9,096 nucleotides of DNA from an uncultured Rikenella sp. (GCF_910577125.1 NZ_CAJTMN010000081.1:1-9096); one strand, 5' to 3'; shown: positions 1-5,867, counted from the first letter of the stretch. The notes: generated from the sequence alone by a model not told the origin. Made by a program: numbers and translations.

Positions 1-64
1 GCCCGCGGCAATTCTCGTTGGTTGGCCAAGTGCCAACCAACAGAATATGCCCTTTTAGGCGGGC
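1..64. repeat. Palindromic element P0 (divergent copy of the P family)
   Basis: Imperfect palindrome at the left edge. Outer arms GCCCGC (1-6) and GCGGGC (59-64) enclose ATTCT (11-15) / AGAAT (42-46) and the stem GTTGGTTGGC (17-26) / GCCAACCAAC (32-41), with loop CAAGT. The unpaired right flank (TTTTAGGC) resembles the TTAAGGCG flank of elements P4 and P5, so it has the same orientation. As at P4, it is followed directly by an X box starting GTCGAGCT. The stem sequence is unlike that of any other copy although the layout is the same. It may begin before the window. Confidence 0.6.
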
Positions 65-69
65 GACTT

Positions 70-160
70 GTCGAGCTTTGAACCGGACGGAACTGCCCTA
101 CGCGGGCGGCGTCCGGGTGACCCCGGCGGGACAGAGCGAAACTGCGTTTCGCTAAGACAG
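70..160. repeat. Intergenic repeat box X1
   Basis: About 91 bp that align closely with X2 (5402-5493) in the same orientation and with X3 (8214-8330) in the opposite one. Shared landmarks in order are GTCGAGCT, GAACCGGACGGAACTGCCCT, CGTCCGGGTGACCCCGGCGG, a small hairpin and GCTAAGACAG. The hairpin at 136-152 has stem GCGAAAC/GTTTCGC read on the - strand around a GCA loop; its stem sequence differs in the other copies. No coding sense is evident. Confidence 0.75.
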
Positions 161-208
161 TCTCAGAAAATTTGGGGTAGCCCCGGCCAGTAAAATGCCC
201 GACGACCC

Positions 209-391
209 GCCCCGGGCTACCGCGGCAACGGCGATGGGATGTTGAACTACGCCGGCAACGAGGGGAACAGCTGGTCGTCCACCGTCAGCGGTGTCAATAG
301 TGTGTACTTACGTTTCGTATCTTATGCGACTCAACCGACCTTTGCACTCAGCCGCGGCTTCGGTTTTCAGTTGCGTTGCCTCTCGGAATAA
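209..391 (+). pseudogene. Orphan C-terminal FISUMP cassette C1
   Basis: Open frame of 60 codons plus TAA, without a start codon; an in-frame TAA lies just upstream (191-193). The translation begins APGYRGNGDG, has SWSSTVSG in the middle and ends RGFGFQLRCLSE. That is the pattern of the C-terminal third of FISUMP-domain proteins (Fibrobacter succinogenes major paralogous domain, a family common in secreted Bacteroidetes proteins). It aligns without gaps to cassette C3 (about 34 of 60 residues identical by my hand alignment). The ends are nearly identical and the middle strongly divergent. The N-terminal part of the domain, a signal peptide and a promoter are absent. It could be a silent donor cassette or a plain gene remnant. 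Confidence 0.72.
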
Positions 392-477
392 ACGGGGTGT
401 GCCTCTTGCCGACTGTGTCTGCCCTATACCCCGGCTCTACCTCGGAGACCCGAACAATTTACCTTAAACAAATACAT

Positions 478-1002
478 ATGGCCCTGATTCGCCCCCTGAA
501 CGGAATCACCCCGCAATTCGGGAAAAACTGCTTTCTGGCCGAGACCGCCGTCCTGATCGGTGACGTCACCCTCGGCGACCACTGTTCCGTCTGGTACGGA
601 GCCGTCCTGCGCGGCGACGTCAACCCCATTCGGATCGGCAACCGCGTCAATATCCAGGACGGCGCCGTGCTCCACACCCTGCACAAACGCTCCGTCGTCG
701 AGATCGGCGACGACGTCTCCGTCGGACACAACGCCGTCGTCCACGGCGCCCGCGTCGAACACGACTGCCTGATCGGGATGGGCTCCACCCTGCTCGACAA
801 CGCCGTCGTGCACAGCGGCACCATCGTCGCCGCCGGCGCCCTCGTGCTGAGCGGACAGGAGTGCGAACCCGGATGCGTCTACGCCGGCGTGCCCGCCCGG
901 AAAGTCAAAACCCTGACCCCCGAAGAGCAGCACCGCATGATTCATTTGAACGCCGAGCACTACCTCACCTACGCCTCGTGGTACACCGCCCGGGAAGAGT
1001 GA
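478..1002 (+). CDS. Gamma-carbonic-anhydrase family hexapeptide-repeat protein (YrdA/PaaY-like)
   Basis: The protein has 174 residues from ATG 478; starting further upstream would add a tail reading through repeat DNA. It is a left-handed beta-helix of imperfect hexapeptide repeats (roughly residues 20-145) followed by a short C-terminal helix, the normal size for this family. The three metal-binding histidines of gamma carbonic anhydrases are visible: H66 (DGAVLH), H84 and H89 (SVGHNAVVH). The family's R45/D47 and Q60/D61 are also present. Members are trimeric cytoplasmic metalloproteins; some hydrate CO2, but many have no proven activity, so the family is certain and the reaction is not. 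Upstream, TACCTTAA (460-467) matches the Bacteroidetes -7 box only partly. A 143-bp gap with an inverted repeat separates it from the next gene. Confidence 0.92.
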   Translation: MALIRPLNGITPQFGKNCFLAETAVLIGDVTLGDHCSVWYGAVLRGDVNPIRIGNRVNIQDGAVLHTLHKRSVVEIGDDVSVGHNAVVHGARVEHDCLIGMGSTLLDNAVVHSGTIVAAGALVLSGQECEPGCVYAGVPARKVKTLTPEEQHRMIHLNAEHYLTYASWYTAREE

Positions 1003-1052
1003 CCCCTCGGCAAACACCCCGCCGCCCTTCGGAAAAAAGTGGCTTTTCGGCT

Positions 1053-1132
1053 GGAAATGAGCTCCCTTTGCCCGTGTAAGCTTACACACGGGCCGACACC
1101 CGCCGCCCTTAAGTGCGGGAAGTCTCATTTCC
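1053..1132. repeat. Nested inverted repeat between two genes
   Basis: Outer arms GGAAATGAG (1053-1061) and CTCATTTCC (1124-1132) enclose a hairpin GCCCGTGT (1070-1077) / ACACGGGC (1086-1093), whose centre contains the perfect palindrome GTGTAAGCTTACAC (1074-1087). A short direct repeat, CCCGCCGCCCTT, occurs at about 1017 and 1098. No T-run follows, so a classical terminator is unlikely. The right arm ends 14 bp before the next start codon, so in RNA it could affect translation of that gene. Confidence 0.5.
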
Positions 1133-1145
1133 AAACACGCCAGCC

Positions 1146-2039
1146 ATGAGCTACCCACTCAAAGCCCACACCCTGCCGATTTTGGAGCAGGTGATCGCTT
1201 TGCCCGATCGCGACCGGCTCGTCGGAGACCTCATTCAGTCGTTCGACACCCTGCGCCAGACCCCGCTCGACCCGCAGACTTATGACCCTCAGACCATCGC
1301 CCTCGTCGCCTCGCTCCGCAACCCCATCGACGACCTGCACACCTATCTCGCCCTGATCGATGCACAGGATCCGCTTTTCGATTCGATCTATTTTCTGCTC
1401 GGGAACTCTCCCTCTTCCGCCTACGCCGCCGGCCCGCTCATCGACCCCTCGGCCTATATCGCCGCCTGCACCGCCGCCGGCCATTGGAGCCGTGTCGAAT
1501 TTCAGGACAGCCCCGGCTATCTGATCTGCTACAACGACACCGTCCCCTACGACGAACGGTTGATTCTCAACGTTCGAACCCAGGCCGACGCCTTCGCCTT
1601 CGTCGATGCCCTGCGCCTCGTCGCCGACCGCACCCTCGCCTTCAAAGTGCTGCTCGCCACCGCCGCCGGCCCGCTGAACGACACCGAAAAGAACGACAAA
1701 GTCGTCCTCTACTACACCTCCGCCCGGCGTGCCGAGCGATTGGCCCAGGTCGATAGTCTGCTCTCGGGCATAACCCTCGAACCCACCCTCAGCGGTTTTT
1801 ATTTGGCCCTGCGCCCCGGCGTCGGGATGGCCGCCGAGACCGATCCCACGTGGAGCTTCACGATGTATAACACCGAATACTGCATCGAATACCTCCTGCG
1901 TCACAGCGCCGGCGGCCCCGAAGCCGGGATTTCGCCCACCGCCGACGGGATGTACGACCACGTTGTGCGGCGGCTGGTCGCGAACGGCCGGCTCTCCGCC
2001 GACCGGATCGATCCCGCCGACCGGCCCGCCGGCTTGTAG
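1146..2039 (+). CDS. Hypothetical protein, possibly HopA1-like
   Basis: The protein has 297 residues from ATG 1146; a GTG at 1113 could add 11 residues, but these overlap the inverted repeat. It has no signal peptide or membrane segment and is rich in Ala, Asp and Pro. Residues about 134-250 follow the pattern I know from the HopA1 effector family: a strand RLILNV (138-143), FKVLL (166-170), KNDKVVLYYT (182-191, compare the family's R/K-x-D-x-x-VLY), GVGMAAE (225-231) and SFTMYN (237-242, compare the GVGLAE...SFG stretch). HopA1 is a type III effector in Pseudomonas, but homologues also occur in bacteria without a type III system, and none is visible here. The match is by eye. The gene lies 110 bp before gyrB, which has its own promoter. 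Confidence 0.45.
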   Translation: MSYPLKAHTLPILEQVIALPDRDRLVGDLIQSFDTLRQTPLDPQTYDPQTIALVASLRNPIDDLHTYLALIDAQDPLFDSIYFLLGNSPSSAYAAGPLIDPSAYIAACTAAGHWSRVEFQDSPGYLICYNDTVPYDERLILNVRTQADAFAFVDALRLVADRTLAFKVLLATAAGPLNDTEKNDKVVLYYTSARRAERLAQVDSLLSGITLEPTLSGFYLALRPGVGMAAETDPTWSFTMYNTEYCIEYLLRHSAGGPEAGISPTADGMYDHVVRRLVANGRLSADRIDPADRPAGL

Positions 2040-2089
2040 CGGGAGGACGGTTTCTCTTTTGCGCGAAACATCGGCCGGGCCCGCACGGG

Positions 2090-2120
2090 TTGCACACGTC
2101 CCGGAAAAACCGTATATTTG
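2090..2120 (+). promoter_or_regulatory. gyrB promoter, Bacteroidetes sigma-ABfr type
   Basis: A -7 box TATATTTG (2113-2120) fits TAnnTTTG exactly. A -33 TTG (2090-2092) lies 20 bp upstream, the normal spacing for the primary sigma factor of Bacteroidetes. Transcription would start near 2127, giving a leader of about 23 nt before ATG 2150. Confidence 0.75.
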
Positions 2121-2149
2121 CAGGTTACCGAGAAAAAGCATACGCGCAT

Positions 2150-4108
2150 ATGAGCGAAGAAGAAGTAAAGACACAGAACAACGGAGAATACTCGGCCAGC
2201 AGCATCCAGGTGCTCGAGGGGCTGGAGGCGGTGCGCAAGCGGCCGTCGATGTACATCGGCGATACCGGTGAGAAAGGTCTCCACCATTTGGTCTACGAAG
2301 TGGTGGACAACTCCATCGACGAAGCGATGGCCGGATATTGCACCACCATCGACGTGACCATCAACGAGGACAACTCGATCACCGTGAGCGACGACGGGCG
2401 CGGGATTCCGACCGACTACCACCCCAAGGAGAAGAAATCCGCTTTGGAGGTGGTGCTCACCGTCTTGCACGCCGGCGGGAAGTTCGACAAAGGCTCCTAC
2501 AAAGTTTCCGGGGGGCTGCACGGCGTGGGGGTATCGTGCGTCAACGCCTTGTCGACCGACCTCGAAGCCGTTGTGCACCGGCAGGGGAAAATCTTCCGGC
2601 AGCACTTCTGCAAAGGGGTGCCACAGGGCGATATCGAAGTGATCGGAACCACGGATCGCACCGGGACGACCATTACGTTCAAACCCGATGGCGAGATTTT
2701 TACCCAGACCACGACCTATAACTACGACACCCTGAACTCGCGGCTGCGCGAGCTGGCTTATCTCAATAAAGGGATTCGGCTCAACATCACCGACAAACGC
2801 GAAAAGGACGAAGAGACGGGCGAATACCGCCACGACAACTACTACTCGCAGGAGGGGCTCAAGGAGTTCGTCAAGTTCCTCGACGGGACGCGCGAACCGC
2901 TGATCGAACACACCATCCACATCGTCGGCGAGCGCGACGGGGTGCCGATCGAGGTAGCCTTGCAGTACAACACGGGCTTCAGCGAGAACGTCCACACCTA
3001 CGTCAACAACATCAACACCATCGAAGGGGGGACGCACCTGACGGGTTTCCGGCGCGGGCTGACCAGAACCTTGAAAAAGTATGCGGATGAGAGCGGCATG
3101 CTCTCGAAACTCAAGTTCGAGATCAACGGCGACGACTTCCGCGAAGGGCTGACCGCGATCATCTCGGTCAAGGTCGCCGAACCGCAGTTCGAAGGGCAGA
3201 CCAAGACCAAACTCGGGAACTCCGAGGTGGCGGGGGCGGTGGACAACGCCGTTTCGGCCGCGCTGACCAACTATCTGGAAGAGAATCCGAAGGATGCCAA
3301 AGCGATTGTGCAAAAGGTGATTCTGGCGGCTACGGCGCGGACGGCGGCGCGCAAGGCGCGGGACCTGGTGCAGCGGAAGACGGTGCTCTCGGGGTCGGGG
3401 CTGCCGGGAAAGCTGGCGGATTGCTCGTCGCGGGACATGGAACAAACCGAAATCTTCCTGGTCGAAGGGGACTCCGCAGGCGGGACGGCCAAGCAGGGGC
3501 GGGATCGTGCTTTTCAGGCCATTCTGCCGCTGCGCGGTAAGATTCTGAACGTCGAAAAGGCCACCGACCACAAGATGTACGACAGCGAGGAGATCAGGAA
3601 CATCTTCAACGCGCTGGGCGTTAGGGTTGGAACGGAGGAGGATAGTAAGGCTCTTAATTTGAGTGGATTGCGATATGGTAAGGTAATTATCATGACCGAT
3701 GCCGACGTGGACGGGAGCCACATTGCGACATTGATTATGACCTTCTTCTTCCGCCGCATGCCGGACATTATCCAGAAAGGGCACCTCTATATCGCCACTC
3801 CGCCGCTCTACTTGGTGAAGAAGGGGCAGAAGCAGCAGTATTGCTGGAGCGAAGAGCAGCGTCTGGCGACAGTCGAAGAGTTCGGGAGCAAAGGCGTTCA
3901 TGTCCAGCGATATAAAGGGTTGGGTGAGATGGATGCCGAGCAGCTGTGGGAGACCACGATGAATCCGGCGGGCCGGACACTGCGTCAGGTGACCATCGAG
4001 AATGCGGCGGAAGCCGATCGGATTTTCTCGATGCTGATGGGAGACGACGTGCCGCCTCGCCGCGAGTTCATCGAGCGGAACGCCCGGTACGCCAAGATCG
4101 ACGCCTGA
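2150..4108 (+). CDS. gyrB: DNA gyrase subunit B
   Basis: The 652-residue protein is the ATPase and Toprim subunit of gyrase, which introduces negative supercoils together with GyrA. The GHKL ATPase domain shows E50 and N54 (YEVVDNSIDEA), DDGRGIP (81-87) and GLHGVGVS (122-129). The transducer domain carries the QTK loop (350-352). The Toprim domain has E439-G-D (FLVEGDSAGG) and the metal-binding D517, D519 and D521 (TDADVDGSH). The C-terminal end has QRYKGLGEMDAEQLW. The length is typical of GyrB without the extra domain insertion of proteobacteria. ATG 2150 is chosen because it gives the usual N-terminus and lies downstream of the promoter; a TTG at 2090 in the same frame overlaps the -33 box. 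Codons at about 3619-3693 are more AT-rich than the rest of the gene. Confidence 0.98.
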   Translation: MSEEEVKTQNNGEYSASSIQVLEGLEAVRKRPSMYIGDTGEKGLHHLVYEVVDNSIDEAMAGYCTTIDVTINEDNSITVSDDGRGIPTDYHPKEKKSALEVVLTVLHAGGKFDKGSYKVSGGLHGVGVSCVNALSTDLEAVVHRQGKIFRQHFCKGVPQGDIEVIGTTDRTGTTITFKPDGEIFTQTTTYNYDTLNSRLRELAYLNKGIRLNITDKREKDEETGEYRHDNYYSQEGLKEFVKFLDGTREPLIEHTIHIVGERDGVPIEVALQYNTGFSENVHTYVNNINTIEGGTHLTGFRRGLTRTLKKYADESGMLSKLKFEINGDDFREGLTAIISVKVAEPQFEGQTKTKLGNSEVAGAVDNAVSAALTNYLEENPKDAKAIVQKVILAATARTAARKARDLVQRKTVLSGSGLPGKLADCSSRDMEQTEIFLVEGDSAGGTAKQGRDRAFQAILPLRGKILNVEKATDHKMYDSEEIRNIFNALGVRVGTEEDSKALNLSGLRYGKVIIMTDADVDGSHIATLIMTFFFRRMPDIIQKGHLYIATPPLYLVKKGQKQQYCWSEEQRLATVEEFGSKGVHVQRYKGLGEMDAEQLWETTMNPAGRTLRQVTIENAAEADRIFSMLMGDDVPPRREFIERNARYAKIDA

Positions 4109-4157
4109 CGACGGATTCGGGCTTCGCTCGAATCTGAAAGTAGGTTAAAAAAGTTGC

Positions 4158-4203
4158 ATTCGGTTTCGATCTGCCCTTTGCAGGTCGAAACCGAATTTTT
4201 ATT
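4158..4203 (+). terminator. Intrinsic terminator of gyrB
   Basis: A 12-bp perfect stem, ATTCGGTTTCGA (4158-4169) / TCGAAACCGAAT (4185-4196), is extended inward by CTGC/GCAG and followed by TTTTATT. It lies 50 bp after the gyrB stop and marks the border between the housekeeping block and the repeat array. Confidence 0.92.
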
Positions 4204-4218
4204 GAGTGCAGGAACCTC

Positions 4219-4365
4219 GGCGCGCGCAAAGAGTTGGGTACAGCAAACCCGTAAGCGAAACGCAGTTTCGCCTGTCCCCGCACCCGTTGGGTGTTTTGTT
4301 AGGGTTCTTTCTGCCTTACTAAGTGGGGCTCGCTTGGCCGACGCGTTCGCGTCGTGGCGCGCGGC
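4219..4365. repeat. Repeat boxes X4 (partial) and W1
   Basis: X4 (4219-4277) matches the first part of X3 at 8214: GCGCGCRCAAAGARYTGGG, then CAGYRAACC and GTAAGCGA, with the variable-stem hairpin GCGAAAC-GCA-GTTTCGC at 4255-4271. W1 (4321-4365) matches 8171-8218: TGGGGC, GGCCGAC and TTCGCGTC, then TGGCGCGCG. It contains a hairpin GACGCG-TT-CGCGTC (4340-4353). Relative to the second array the two boxes occur in swapped order, which suggests shuffling of modules. Confidence 0.6.
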
Positions 4366-4385
4366 CGTTATTACTTTCAAGCAAC

Positions 4386-4458
4386 CGCGCGCCACGCCTT
4401 AAAAGGGAAATCGTCAAAACTCGCTTGCGAGTTTTGACTGGATTTCCCAAGGCGCGCG
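4386..4458. repeat. Palindromic element P1
   Basis: Three nested stems: outer CGCGCGCC (4386-4393) / GGCGCGCG (4451-4458), middle GGGAAATC (4405-4412) / GATTTCCC (4441-4448), inner GTCAAAACTCGC (4413-4424) / GCGAGTTTTGAC (4427-4438). An unpaired flank ACGCCTTAAAA on the left opposes only AA on the right, which gives the element a polarity. Nearly identical to P2; its right arm is also the start of Y1. Confidence 0.85.
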
Positions 4459-4749
4459 AACAGCGAACGGTGCGAAGATTTGGGCAGAGCAGCAAAGTGG
4501 AAATGCGCAGCATTTCCCGTCCACGGGACGTGGGGCCTGCCCGGCCCGAGGGCAGTTCCATCCTGTTAGGGTAGAGGCGGCCCTTTCAGAGTGCCCCAAG
4601 GCGCGCGAACAGAGAACGGTGCGAAGATTTGGGCAGAGCAGCAAAGTGGAAATGCGCAGCATTTCCCGTCCACGGGACGTGGGGCCCGCCCGGCCCGAGG
4701 GCAGTTCCAGCCAGTTAGGGTAGAGGCGGCCCTGTCGGAGTGCCCGAAG
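4451..4749. repeat. Tandem repeat Y1-Y2, 149-bp period
   Basis: Two direct copies, 4451-4599 and 4600-4749, both begin GGCGCGCGAACAG and differ at only a few positions. Each carries a hairpin GGAAATGC-GCA-GCATTTCC (4499-4517 and 4648-4666), then CCACGGGACGTGGGGCC, GGCCCGAGGGCAGTTCCA and TTAGGGTAGAGGCGGCC, and ends GTGCCC. Y2 ends in GTGCC-CGAA-GGCAC and runs into P2. An inverted partial copy, Y3, is at 8995-9096. The landmarks parallel those of box X, so X and Y are probably branches of one family. Coding potential is not convincing. Confidence 0.85.
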
Positions 4750-4753
4750 GCAC

Positions 4754-4827
4754 CGCGCGCCACGCCTTAATAGGGAAATCGTCAAAACTCGCTTGCGAGT
4801 TTTGACTGGATTTCCCAAAGGCGCGCG
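4754..4827. repeat. Palindromic element P2
   Basis: Same layout and nearly the same sequence as P1: outer arms 4754-4761 / 4820-4827, middle arms GGGAAATC (4773-4780) / GATTTCCC (4809-4816), and the same GTCAAAACTCGC inner stem. P1 and P2 flank the Y1-Y2 tandem as direct repeats. Confidence 0.85.
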
Positions 4828-4847
4828 ACAAAGGATGAGAAATAAAA

Positions 4848-4926
4848 CCCGCGCGCGACCGCTGAAGTAGGAAATCATCCAAACGCGCTCTCGCGCGTTT
4901 GGATAAGATTTCCGCCAGCGCGCGGG
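4848..4926. repeat. Palindromic element P3
   Basis: Outer stem CCCGCGCGC (4848-4856) / GCGCGCGGG (4918-4926), middle GGAAATC (4870-4876) / GATTTCC (4907-4913), inner TCCAAACGCGC (4878-4888) / GCGCGTTTGGA (4893-4903). The inner stem sequence differs from that of P1 and P2, but both arms have changed together, so pairing is kept. Confidence 0.8.
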
Positions 4927-4940
4927 AAAAGAAACAAGGC

Positions 4941-5001
4941 CGAATGGGGTGGAGAATTGGGCCGAGGATTGGGCTGAGTGCTGTGCGACCCTTCGGGTCG
5001 C
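4941..5001. repeat. Repeat box Z1 with adjacent hairpin
   Basis: Positions 4941-4980 match 8561-8600 (Z2): CGAAYGGG, GGAGAATTGGG, then a second TTGGG. Directly after it lies a perfect hairpin GCGACCC-TTC-GGGTCGC (4985-5001). I recognise no function. From 5002 to 5116 I see nothing more than GC-rich spacer. Confidence 0.55.
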
Positions 5002-5116
5002 GCAGTCCGTCGCCACCCCCGGCGGCGGGCTGCAACTCGACGGAGCTCGTTGCGCCCTCTGCTGGCGCCGAACTGCGATGGATTTTCGGCCCACGTGGCT
5101 CTGCGCCCGGCTCCGT

Positions 5117-5311
5117 TTATTCCGAGAGGCAACGCAACTGAAAACCGTGGCCACGGTAGTCCGATCCGCTAGTATAGAGGTTTTGCGAATTGAAATGTAA
5201 GTTTAGTCCACTCCTTTCATTCGTGGCGGAAGATCGGCTAAATCCGCAGTAGCCGATGCCCATCAGGACTCCTAATCGCCCGTTGTTGCCTGCATCGCGG
5301 AAGCCCGGGGC
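5117..5311 (-). pseudogene. Orphan C-terminal FISUMP cassette C2
   Basis: A segment of 64 codons plus TAA on the - strand, beginning APGFRDAGNN and ending DYRGHGFQLRCLSE. It is four residues longer than C1 and C3 and the most divergent in the middle (GYCGFSRSSATNERSG where C1 has NSWSSTVSG). The first anchor (GCCCCGGGCT) starts only 16 bp from the end of palindrome P4. In this frame the reading continues upstream without a stop through P4 and most of X2 to an ATG at 5482, but that extension has no FISUMP features and is probably accidental. No signal peptide is seen. Same interpretation as C1. Confidence 0.7.
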
Positions 5312-5327
5312 GGGGTTCTCTTTGTGT

Positions 5328-5401
5328 CGCGCGCCTTGGAAAATCTTATTCAAAAGCGCACCACGCTTTTGAATGATTTTCCTATTAAGGCGTGGCGCGC
5401 G
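5328..5401. repeat. Palindromic element P4 (inverted orientation)
   Basis: Outer arms CGCGCGCC (5328-5335) / GGCGCGCG (5394-5401), middle GGAAAATC (5338-5345) / GATTTTCC (5375-5382), inner ATTCAAAAGCG (5348-5358) / CGCTTTTGAAT (5364-5374). The long unpaired flank (TATTAAGGCGT) is on the right, so it points opposite to P1 and P2. It separates cassettes C2 and C3 and is followed directly by box X2. Confidence 0.85.
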
Positions 5402-5493
5402 GTCGAGCTCCGAACCGGACGGAACTGCCCTGCGCGGGCGGCGTCCGGGTGACCCCGGCGGGACGGAGCGATGCTTGCGCATCGCTAAGACAG
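5402..5493. repeat. Intergenic repeat box X2
   Basis: Near-identical to X1 (70-160) over 92 bp, apart from the small hairpin at 5468-5485. Read on the - strand this is GCGATGC-GCAA-GCATCGC, a different stem around almost the same loop. The distal end lies 10 bp after the stop codon of cassette C3. Confidence 0.8.
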
Positions 5494-5503
5494 CCAGCCC
5501 CGT

Positions 5504-5686
5504 TTATTCCGAGAGGCAACGCAACTGAAGACCGTGGCCGCGATTGTGCGCGTTGCTGGGATGGAGGCTCGTCACGTTGAAATTCAAGTACACCCCGTTG
5601 CTTCCGCTTACTGACGACGAGTAGCTGAACCCGCCGTTATCAACGCCTACCAGTTTGCCATCCGCGTGACCGCGGTAGCCCGGGGC
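5504..5686 (-). pseudogene. Orphan C-terminal FISUMP cassette C3
   Basis: A segment of 60 codons plus TAA on the - strand, beginning APGYRGHADG, with FSYSSSVSGSNGVYLNF in the middle and ending RGHGLQLRCLSE. It aligns with C1 without gaps. The 30 or so bases around the stop are essentially identical in C1, C2 and C3. Reading upstream in frame gives GRLWI before APGYR, which may be one more fragment of the domain, but no start codon or signal peptide can be assigned. Upstream it runs into the divergent DUF2795 promoter, so a full-length gene is not possible here. Confidence 0.72.
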
Positions 5687-5747
5687 GATCCACAGGCGAC
5701 CCCTTCCGCCCGCGACAAACGACCCCTGCCGACGAAAGAGACGGAAA

Positions 5748-5780
5748 TTTGCAGGTAATCACCGAAAATTATTACCTTTG
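5748..5780 (+). promoter_or_regulatory. Promoter of the DUF2795-nusB operon
   Basis: TTTG (5748-5751) and TACCTTTG (5773-5780) fit the Bacteroidetes -33 / -7 boxes with 21 bp between them. An inverted repeat GGTAAT (5754-5759) / ATTACC (5771-5776) fills the spacer and overlaps the -7 box, so it may be an operator. Transcription would start near 5787, leaving a leader of about 80 nt. Confidence 0.7.
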
Positions 5781-5867
5781 CAGACCTCGACGCCAGGCAT
5801 CTGCCGAAACCTGACCGCGCCGAGTTTCCGATTCTGTTGTTGAGACCATCAAACACCCGAACAGACT

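Larger units (their letters stand above)
4109..5867. other. Gene-poor repeat array with two orphan cassettes
   Basis: About 1.76 kb between gyrB and the DUF2795 gene. In order it holds the gyrB terminator, boxes X4 and W1, palindrome P1, tandem boxes Y1 and Y2, palindromes P2 and P3, box Z1, cassette C2 (-), palindrome P4, box X2, cassette C3 (-), and the promoter and leader of the DUF2795 gene. Most open frames here run through repeats and have no protein-like features. I see no tRNA, rRNA or transposase gene. Confidence 0.8.

Noticed and set aside
424..1158. Open frame on the - strand opposite the gamma-carbonic-anhydrase gene
   Set aside because: Low-complexity Gly/Val/Asp-rich translation typical of an antisense shadow; the sense gene has clear family motifs.
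2090..2149. Longer gyrB start at TTG 2090
   Set aside because: It would lie within the -33 box, upstream of the expected transcription start, and adds residues not found in GyrB.
1901..3901. Long open frame on the - strand antisense to gyrB
   Set aside because: A codon-bias shadow of gyrB in GC-rich DNA. The translation has no recognisable domain, while the + strand encodes a complete GyrB.
4386..4827. CRISPR array
   Set aside because: Repeats are too long, too few and not regularly spaced, and no cas gene is present.
4414..5154. Long - strand open frame across the repeat array
   Set aside because: It runs through P1, the Y tandem and P2, and its peptide repeats only because the DNA repeats. 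No protein features.
4386..5401. Integron cassette array with attC sites
   Set aside because: The palindromes between cassettes suggest it, but I do not see attC core sites (RYYYAAC/GTTRRRY) at the arms, and there is no integrase.
209..5686. Cassettes as direct variable repeats of a diversity-generating retroelement
   Set aside because: DGR mutagenesis changes bases opposite template adenines, but here many third codon positions differ in other ways (for example GGC versus GCG), C2 has a length change, and no template repeat or reverse transcriptase is in the window. Kept only as a remote possibility to test by searching the genome for a template.
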